Origin: Marsupella aquatica
Taxonomy: Eukaryota > Marchantiophyta
NCBI GenBank assembly: GCA_973895155.1
Contig: OZ316891.1
Span: forward strand, 24,800,001 to 24,864,000
DNA length: 64,000 nucleotides
Direction: 5' to 3'
Shown here: one piece after another, positions 56,168 to 64,000 of the stretch
How positions within the stretch are numbered: position 1 is the stretch's first letter
How the letters are laid out: each line of letters opens with the position of its first letter
The notes under the pieces: generated by a model
What the model was told of the DNA's origin: nothing
Database searches by the model: none
The model's input: the letters and a program-made list of their open reading frames with translations, nothing else
Made by a program: the position numbers and the translations under genes

Positions 56168-57413
56168 TGTGGTGCATCCCATGGCTCCCTAAACCAAAGA
56201 AACCCCCCTTGCACAAGCCGATTCCCGCACGTTTCGCTCTCGGCAAGGCTGATTCCGCGGCTTAGCGGCATGGGACGCTGCTAACCTTCTATTAACATTT
56301 TACACACATATACTGGACAGATCCTTCATGAATTGGGTCATGAGATACGTAGCCGGCCTTTTCTATGCCTTCCCTTGTCCTCCTCTCCTGGTCTTCCTTT
56401 AGGTATGTTTGGATTCTGCCGCCGGAATGATCCCCAAGTGGCTTGGGTGAGCCGCTAAGACCTCTTTCAGCTTGACACATCCAACTCTTACTACCTTGCT
56501 TACTCCCTTCTCTTGGTTGACGTGGGCAATCCTCAAACAAGTTAATGCGACACACAAATAGCAAAATGACTCCTTCTGACTAAGTTATACCATGCACTAG
56601 CCATACAAACAATACTTCTCATACACAAGATCTGCGATGGGTTTCTCTGCTGTCGGCCTTTGTTCTTGAACCTCCTCTGGTGCCCTTGCCTGCAGGGGAA
56701 GTACCGGGGCAAAGATCTGACTTTGGGCATACCGGCACAACAGCGGCATGTGATAGCCAAGCCGGGACACGCTTCCCATGCCGATCACCTGTTGTTCCTC
56801 CTTCAAGATCTTCTTTAGTTGGGTGAGGAGGTACCCGTTGTAGTCCCGGCTTGGGTCTGGCCTCTCCGCCAAGTAGACCTGTGCCTTGCCGATCTCTGGC
56901 CTCGGCAAGTTGCAATGCATAGTTACCCGCAAGAAATTTGTCATCTCTCCGATGTGCGGGTTGGTGCAGGTGTTCTGGAAGAAGCCATTCTTTGTTGATG
57001 GCCCTGGGAACGACCAAAACTTCTTGTCTGGCAAGGTCTTCCTGGTATCTACTTTGGTCTTATTGCCCATTGGCAAGCCAAACGCTTCGGCAATCACCCG
57101 GGGAGTGAGATAGAAATCCTTCCCATACACCCTTGTGGAATTGGTCTCGGGCTCTCATGATCCCACAAATTCTAATAAGTCTGAATCCGGCACCTACGGC
57201 TTCAGCCATGGTAATTTCATGAAGGCTTCCAAGCCGGATCCGGCCATGAAGCCTTGGTATTTCCGAGTCTGCATAGTCGTAAAGCATGCATCCTCTTCTC
57301 GTGCAAAGTGTAGTTGCACCTCCTCGGGGAGGGTCGCCGCCCAGCCTTTCCAGATGTCATCTCTTGTTGGAACGGCATTGATGGGATCAACCTCCTCTTC
57401 TTTGACTTCTCCC
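56168..57413 (-). mobile_element. Giant LTR fragment with internal deletion
   Basis: Starts at the LTR terminus TGTGGTGCATCCC (minus strand end) and follows the tail to about 56636, then jumps to the middle of the ORF (GTCGGCCTTTGTTC) and continues to about 57413. About 2 kb of the ORF's 3' half and the promoter-proximal tail are missing, and the LTR head is cut at 57413. No target duplication can be tested. It is the sixth piece of this LTR family in the window. Confidence 0.85.
56597..57413 (-). pseudogene. Fragment of the LTR accessory protein ORF
   Basis: Frame 57130-56597 encodes YGKDFYLTPRVIAEAFGLP, CTNPHIGEMTNFLRVTMHCN and SRLGYHMPLLCRYAQS, matching the conserved middle domain. Upstream, 57413-57135 matches the preceding part (LHFAREEDACF in another frame) after a short frameshift at about 57150. 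The C-terminal coiled coil is deleted; the last codons read into the LTR tail. Not functional. Confidence 0.75.
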
Positions 57414-57564
57414 TTCTGTGAGTATTGGGTAATACCAAAAACCTGAAATTACTAAAAAATTTAAACTTTTTACAGTGTTTAAGCATGTTGTTGCTATTAA
57501 AGTGCCAAGTGTAAACTACGGGTATACTTTATAATGGGATTATGCATTTATGCGTATAAGCGTT

Positions 57565-57604
57565 ACGGGTTTATGGGTTTACGGGTTTATGGGTTTACGG
57601 GTTT
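57565..57604. repeat. Alternating 8-bp repeat ACGGGTTT/ATGGGTTT
   Basis: Five units of AYGGGTTT follow one another with C and T strictly alternating, in effect a 16-bp unit. More degenerate TTAYGGG-like sequence continues to about 57660. It resembles, but is not, the plant telomere repeat TTTAGGG. It lies just before the three-ORF cluster. Confidence 0.85.
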
Positions 57605-57847
57605 ATGATGTTATGAGTTTATGCCAATACGGGATTACGGTTTACGCCTTACGCATTTAAGGAAAGTTCACGTTATGGCGCTACGGCTAACTTCGCAACG
57701 GGACTTAGCAACGGAACGGGGACTTCATGCCTTGATAGGAACCAAGCACAGAGTTTAGGGGCTCACTCTTGTCTCTTCACCACCCCTATTCACTTGCCCT
57801 TTCCCTTCGAAAGTAACCTTTGCAGCACGCAAATTATTGTTGCAGCT

Positions 57848-60280
57848 ATGGCAACCCTGGGTGCTAAGGAACAGTATCAAATTGAAGCTCTAGCAGTCTC
57901 AAAAGTAGTGGCAGCTCGTATACCACGAGCGCCTGATAGTCTTTCTAATTTACAAGACTCTTTACAGCACTTAGGATTGGAACGCTTACTCAAGATTCCC
58001 TGGAATGTCAAGCTTGACTCCTACTTGCAAGATTTTGTAAAGGGGACTATCATCCCGATTGAATTCAGGCAAACGATTCAAGCTCGCCCCAGCCTGTGGA
58101 TTGTTGAGCAAATTGCTTACACCTTTGGATGCCTGTCAGAAGGAGAGGCGTTATATTCCAAGAAGCAGGACTTATCTACTCCATACTTCTCAGGAACTCA
58201 AAATCTCAAAAATGGCTGGAACTTGTCCCAGTGTACTTATCCTGAATTGAGAGTGCTCATGGAATTTCTGGTACCCATTCTTCATCCGAAAAAGCCAACC
58301 CTCTGCCTTGTGGCCTTGGCTAACACTATTGTAGCTGCTCACAGTGGAGCTATAAAAGTAAATTGGGCCCTACTTCTGTTTAATGTAATGAAGGATCAAG
58401 TAAGGAGCTTGGAATCGGGGAGGACCACTTGCTTGCAGAATTATCTCTCTCAGCTCTATTATGCCCATGACTGTTTACATCTTGAGGAAGAGACAGAGAG
58501 GGGGTTACTCCTAATTGACCTGGGTATTGAAGAAGAAATTCCCATGGAAGACATGTACATGTCACCCCATTGAATTTGAATGATCAAAACGTTGAGGAGA
58601 ATGTTGATGTTCCTATGGAGGATGCTTCATTAGAAGTTCCTACACATTCTCCTATGCATAGCAGGGAAGTTGTTTGCCAATCAATAAGTAATGAGAATAC
58701 CCCTAGCCGGACTATGGATGCTGATCCACTAGAAGCTGAAGAAGTAAGGAGCATTCATCAACAAGATGATGTTGCTACACCAACTGATGCTACTCCTCAT
58801 GAGACCACCAGGCCCACTCCTTCAAAAGCAGAGTTGAATCAGCAGCTTATTGATAAGTTGACATCTCTCCTCAGTTGCAGTGATGATGGACTATATGATG
58901 TTGTTAGTAATTTGAGAATGGAGGCTGTTAGTTTGAGATCACCATTTCATGATCAGCTAAGTCTTGTCAGAATGACCTCTCCCCCAACAGAACCAGCACC
59001 AATGGAGTTTATGATCTGTACTCCTGTCATTGTACAGCCCCCTCCCCTAGAAACAAGTGAACCCATTCCACTGACAGAAAGTATCAGTTGTGTAGCTATT
59101 ATGGATGATTTGCTAGAAATACTTCAGTGTGAACCTCGACAGATAGCATCCGTGGTCAGCAACTTGATCCAACAATGTCCAATTGCTAGTCCCACTCCTA
59201 GCCCCGGTTCGCAACATTACTGACAGCCCTGATTCCAACTATGAACCCACTGAAGGACCCACCTACAATCGGTCACAATATGAGCACCCTTACGTAAAAG
59301 AGGATATGCCTGAAGACTCTGATCCACCCTCAGATGGTGAAACTTATAGATCTTATGATAATTCTCTTGAGTCATCCCCAAGGCAGGGATTTGAAGATGT
59401 TGATACTGCCTTAAGATCCAATCCAAACTTAGCAGCAGTTGTCACCTCATCTACTCAGACACCTCGGAATGCCACCATCGAGAGTAGATACCCGAGACAT
59501 CCAGAGTCCCAACTGCACAGGTATGTGGAGACCAGTAAGATAATGCAGGCCAACAGACCACCGGTTGGAGAGTTTTGGAGATACTACTATCTCAAAAAGA
59601 CAGAGGCCAGTTATATCTTCGACCTCAGGTGTTTTGGAACTTCCAGAGTAGAGATGGCACAATTCGATGAGTTCTGGACTGACTCTCTCTACTTCCGACC
59701 TATTCTTGCTGTGATGCTGCTTCAAGGAGATGTGGAGGTGGAGGATCCAGATTTAGTTCTGGCATATTTTGGAAATTTGGCAGCTTATGCCCTAGATTTT
59801 GTGATTTCTTTTCTCATGCAGTGTAAGAAATCTACTTCTCCCCAGAACGCTTACCTTCCTCAAGAACCCAAGGTTACCCTTGTTTCAACCAGTTCATTAG
59901 CCGAGAAACAGAGAATCTGGAACAATGTCACCTCTCAAACTCTAGCCAACTTCAACCGGTATTTCAAAGATGTCAAATGGAGGCTTCACCCTTTCTATTC
60001 CAGGATGCTGAACTCTGATGAATTCCTATACCATTATCCCCAAGTATATGCTGCTACTTGCAATAATTATGACGTGATTGGGATATATAGAGAAGCTCTT
60101 CGAATAGACATATGTTATCTAAGGAAGAGAATGCCCCTGATGTATCCTGAAAGACAATTGAGATGTCTACCCTACTCTCGAGGATCCCCACGCCAGGCTG
60201 AGCTAATGGAAGTTACCCAGAATCAAACTGTCACGGCAGTGGAGCTACTCGAACCAAAAGACATCCGACAACAAGCTTGA
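57848..60280 (+). pseudogene. Frameshifted ~810-codon ORF of a third repeat unit
   Basis: Three overlapping frames follow one another: 57848-58573 (ATG, MATLGAKEQYQIEAL), 58570-59223 and 59183-60280. The overlaps (4 and 41 bases) and the continuous low-complexity middle suggest a single coding region with two frameshifts, or two programmed shifts. Part 1 has a compact domain: LERLLKIPWNVKL, ARPSLWIVEQIAYTFGCL, CTYPELRVLMEFLVPIL, VNWALLLFNVMKDQV. This order resembles the middle domain of the LTR proteins (EVFGLP.., CTNPHIGEMIDFLRVTMH..). Part 2 is Thr/Pro/Glu-rich. Part 3 has a second compact domain (GEFWRYYYLKKTEASYIFDLR, QIYHYPQVY-like HYPQVYAATCNNYDV). No known family. I infer a retroelement accessory protein; a host gene cannot be excluded. 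Confidence 0.45.
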
Positions 60281-61688
60281 GTAGTAGTCTAAGTGTTTTT
60301 AGTTAGTTTTAAGAGTAGTGCATCTTTCCCTATTTTTCAAAATGTGTTATAGATCTTTAAAAGCTATGAAACTTCTTTAGTATATAGTCTATACATAGAG
60401 AAACTCACTGGCAAATTTTCAGAATTTTCTGAACCAGGAGTATAAAGTTAAAAATAGTTGAATTTGGTAAGTCTTTAAGTCTACCGCATTTACCGGATTA
60501 CGCCTTTACGTTTTTATGTTTTTACGAGTTTACGTCTTTACGCTTTTACGCTTTTACGGGTTCTTACTTAGCCATTTTCCGGCTTTTCACTTACTGAATC
60601 GCTGTTTTGACTTTTTGAGGAATATGAAGAAGCATGTCTCTTCGACTTTATGACCTCTTACTCTATAGATTTTTACTATAAGACCCCTCCACCACTAGTG
60701 TAGTTTATGGTTAAGTTATGCATTTTTGCTTTTTCCTTGTGTTAAACTAGTTGATCATGAATCTATGAGTTCGAGATCAGGTTTAACATTTGGAGAGACT
60801 TACCTCCTTCTTGTGTTTTTACCTATGATTATAAACACAGGAAGTAAAATTCCTTTTGTGCAAATCTTTTGAGTTGTAATGACAGATTCCTTGTTGGTGA
60901 CTCATTGCAATCTCTTGAGTTCTTAAAGTTAACTCATTGAGTTTAAGCCTTATTGAAATTGATGGATTTTCTTTCATGTTGCTTAGTACCATCTAAATGT
61001 TAAAGTAATCACTCTTTTAGATCTTGTCTGAGTACCACTTAGAAAGAAAAGACAAGACGTGTTGACGGCACTTTAAAGGAGTACTCTAGTAAGCATTTTA
61101 GACCTGAAAAGCAATATGGATTTGAATCCTTAAGTCATTTCATTTTGACTTATGTCTAAGGAGCAACCTTGGTCAATTCCAGACTCCCTTAGCATACTTT
61201 AAGATATTTTTCCTTGTGTTTTGTTAGTCATTTATCACAGTATTCATTAAAACTGGAAATTTAAAAGTCCAGATTGTGATCCTCAAATTTACATTCTTGT
61301 CTCTAAAAAGTCCATTAATTTTGCTCCAAATAAACAATTTTTCAAGACTAAATATACACTCTTTTTGGTTTAAAATTACACTTTTGCACTCCAAATTTGA
61401 TTTTAATCAATTAATCATAATACAGAAATTATTAATATTAATTGTATTTGAAATTAAATAGATAAGTGACAAACATGTATCATTTGGTCAAAAACTCATG
61501 ATTAAATTCAAAGTGAGATTAATCATCTCATTTATCATAACATATATTCAAGGTTGGCTAGCCATAATGTCGATCCTACTCCAATGGTCAAGCTAGTGTA
61601 AAGTCCAAAGTAGTTCTATGACCTGTGAAATAGAAAAATGATTGCATGACTCCAATCTTGTGTCCTACAATGTACAGAAACATAATGA
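60281..61688 (+). mobile_element. Non-coding tail of the third repeat unit, TTTACG-rich
   Basis: After the ORFs come TTTTACG-type repeats (60482-60565; units of 8-10 bases such as CTTTTACGCTTTTACG) and then AT-rich DNA. GTTGACGGCACTTTAAA near 61060-61075 matches the probable LTR at 217-1150 (minus strand). I therefore think this is the tail of a long LTR of the tRNA-Asp-primed family, but no primer site is seen at its end. No gene recognised. Confidence 0.4.
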
Positions 61689-63890
61689 TTAATCATCTAA
61701 AATTTCAAATTCTATACCTCCATGAATATGTCTACATGACTGATTTGAACAAGTGAGTCGCTCTCCATTTGGGTCATATAGTCTGTCACGAGTGCAAGTG
61801 TCTTTGGGATAACGGTTTTTAAACTTAGAGGTGAGATCCCTAGTCTTTAGAACTTCCCAGACAAATCGGCGAGGATTTTCTCTGAAGGGACCTGCATAAG
61901 ACTCGCCCAAACAGTTGTTGACCACATCTTTCATATCATCTTCGGTCAGGTTCTCAAATGTAGGGTAGGATTGTACCATATCCCTCACTTCCCAACATAT
62001 CTCATCTCCAGTGACATCCAAGATGGTATACTCAATCTTGGAACGCCAAATCTTACTTCCCCACTTATGGGAAAGTAAATCATAGATTGCAGTATTACTT
62101 TCACGGTCATCATTTATATTAACAAATGACCAAAGTGGATTGTTGACAGATATATATTGTCGGATGTCATAAGCCTTCCACAATTTTCTAAGGAATGGCC
62201 AAAGTATCTCTGGTAGAAAAGTGTCACTCTCGGCAATGTGTGAGAAGGGAGTTGGGAACAAACCACTATACTGTGGATTTGCAAAAGCCTTCACTGGAGA
62301 GTCATCAATAAGTAGAGTGTTTGTATCATCATACTTGTCTCCAAAACGACTCCACACCACACGCAAATCCTTCAACATAATATTTGCTTTCCCATCTGCT
62401 ACGTCCGGTCTTTTTAGGCCAGTATCAAAAGCATCTTCTTGTGTGAAAACAAATTTAAATTGCCTCCGCTCCTCTTCTTTGAAAATCAAATTCATCATTT
62501 CATTAGTTCTTGGCCTCCCCGCACAAGTCCACAATGCGACATCAAAACCTTTGAAAGCCACCTCCAAAAATTGGTGCAACCCTGGCCTTTCCACATACAT
62601 GAAATTGAATCCACCCCGTCTCCCCCAATGCACACCCCGCACAGTTGTTGTAGATCTTAACGGTCCCGAGCTTTTTGTTTTGACGCAATCCCAACAAATT
62701 TTGTTCAGGTCCAAAATCAAGAGTTTTCTTCTTATATCAGAGTGCAATTTAGGAGTGAAATCTGCAAAGATCCAAATGAATCAAAATTATATCTAAAAGA
62801 TATAAAAGAAAAACTTAGGGTCGAACCTGGATCGACCCGACCTAATGGGAAAACAAACATAACATTTTTGAATGTCAAAGCATTTTGATATATCAATGTA
62901 GAAGTACCTTGCTCAAATGCTTTGTCTTGGACCAGGGTACTGCTTGCTGAAGGTAGACCAATAATATCCTTCGATGGAAGAGATGCTATGACAAAACTTT
63001 GGTCTGTCCATATATGATTTCCAAACATAATATTTTAGATTATTGTGAAAAATAGAAGAACAAAACCATAATATTAACCTCCACTACTAAATGACCCATA
63101 TTCATCTATCATTTTATCACCTAGATCACTTTGGATATCAGAATTGATGCCAACAGGAAGCTGCTCCACCAACGTTGGCGGCGCAAACACTGGACTCAAT
63201 CTCAATTTGTCTATTATGTAATCAGGTTTGACCATTAACTTAGGCGCATCCTCCAACGTTTCTTTCAATCCAACTTTAGGTCCATTTCTCCAAATGAAAT
63301 GAGTTGCATGACGGACTGTCTTCATATATCCTGTTCTACCTATCTCAGATCCAGACTTTTTAGACAAGCGTAATATTATGGGGCTTCCGCTTGACATCCT
63401 TGTGAAGACCAATTTATTCCCTAGCGAACAAAATTGAGGAGACTCGGAACAAGTTGAAGCACCTGCCTCTTCAGCTTCAACATTTGTTGTCTCTCCAAGT
63501 GGAAGGTTGTCTTCAATCGCTTCTGCAATACCAACTTGTAGGTCCGTGGTGGGTGTAGTGGCCCCAATATTTTGCCAACCTGCATCCAATGTGCACGATA
63601 CCTGCGGTCTCTCGGGATGCAATTTTGATACTTCAGGGTTGAGAGGATTTGATGGAGGGTCGCTCTCAGGGCGACCCGACATCACTATGTCGAGTTGAGG
63701 TAGCCCTTCAACACCGTAGGTAGTAATGCCAACCATTTCTGTTGCTCGAGCATCCCAATTTCCGCCAAAATCCTCCTCTACCATTGGACTTGAACCTCCA
63801 TCATCATGCTGCAACTCACCATCCTCAAGGTCAACTCGCTGAGGGCCCGGTTGGGGTTGTCCATAGGCCCGCAAAGAACACTTAGATGAG
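61689..63890 (-). CDS. FCP1/NIF-like phosphatase-domain protein, degenerate active site
   Basis: Minus-strand exons: about 63890-63079, 63003-62908 and 62761-61689 (stop). Introns are GT-AG and phases match (G/AC gives Asp, G/AT gives Asp). The first exon (about 270 residues) is acidic and of unknown fold; its 5' limit is inferred from a stop pair TAGTAG followed by AGC, which may be a splice acceptor. The last exon has an FCP1/SCP-like HAD domain: LLILDLNKICWD in place of LxLDLDxTL, LWTCAGRPRTNEM, and LLIDDSPVKAFANPQYSG, the conserved DDSP motif. Such enzymes dephosphorylate the RNA polymerase II tail. Here the second catalytic Asp is Asn (DLN), so activity is doubtful. A Cys/His stretch (CTRDRLYDPNGERLTCSNQSCRHIHGG) near the C-terminus could bind zinc. 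The gene is probably incomplete at the 5' side. Confidence 0.6.
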
Positions 63891-64000
63891 CTCTACTAGG
63901 ACCATGTACTCCCATCCGCTCTTTCATAAGGGAGGGAATCCTGTTGCACAAAACCCTTGCATATGCTTGGGTGAAATGGTGTTCTTGCAAAGTGTCTGAA
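63891..64000 (-). other. Possible upstream exon or intron of the phosphatase-like gene
   Basis: A minus-strand frame at the edge encodes FTQAYARVLCNRIPSLMKER, which looks like real protein sequence but is not in the frame of the next exon. It could be an upstream exon of the same gene. The window ends before this can be decided. Confidence 0.3.

Overview
This is nuclear DNA from a land plant. The evidence is a complete nine-exon cytochrome P450 of the CYP85-clan type with GT-AG introns, Arabidopsis-type CCCTAAA/TTTAGGG motifs, and abundant Ty3/gypsy and Ty1/copia LTR retrotransposons with plant-type primer sites. It may be a seed-free plant with a repeat-rich genome, but I cannot fix the lineage from sequence alone. 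Roughly half of the window is retrotransposon, much of it nested.

Layout. 1-1.5 kb: the primer-binding site and probable LTR of a minus-strand gypsy-type element, then a cluster of small GACGCT..AGCGTC palindromes. 1.5-3.6 kb: a fragment of an LTR-like unit carrying a coiled-coil ORF. 3.6-13.1 kb: a non-retroelement gene block. It holds a two-exon minus-strand gene of unknown function, a SWIM-zinc-finger transposase-like gene, two F-box-like paralogues (one with an in-frame stop), a broken AT-hook gene and a 37-bp tandem array. Small hairpins of the type GGCGA-CCC-TCGCC are scattered through its introns and intergenic spaces. 13.2-18.0 kb: an inverted gypsy gag-protease fragment and a second LTR-like unit with an 816-codon ORF. 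18.0-30.8 kb: gypsy element A, with primer site, gag, protease, reverse transcriptase, RNase H and integrase, polypurine tract and a 4.73-kb 3' LTR. 30.8-44 kb: a copia element split by two further copies of the same giant LTR; one is a 4.65-kb solo LTR with a perfect 5-bp target duplication. 44-48 kb: unassigned DNA including a GC-rich patch. 48.0-52.5 kb: the P450 gene. 52.5-57.4 kb: intergenic DNA, a 40-bp tandem repeat and a deleted LTR copy. 57.4-61.2 kb: a third ORF-bearing repeat unit. 61.7-64 kb: a minus-strand gene with a degenerate FCP1/NIF-type phosphatase domain, running off the window.

Main observation. The gypsy family of element A has LTRs of about 4.7 kb, each containing a reading frame of about 1,200 codons. 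The encoded protein has a helical N-terminus, a conserved globular middle, a long coiled coil, a basic NLS-like patch and an Ala/Glu-rich tail. The LTR limits are fixed independently by the polypurine tract next to TGTGATGCC, the primer site next to the terminal CACCACA, and a solo LTR flanked by ACACC on both sides. Two other repeat units, at 15-18 kb and 57-61 kb, carry ORFs of similar layout, so a protein gene carried in the LTR may be a shared trait of several element families here.

Decay. Many stop codons that break these frames are TAG. Where an intact copy is available for comparison, several are CAG to TAG changes, as expected from cytosine deamination in CHG-methylated DNA. The P450 gene is the clearest intact host gene.
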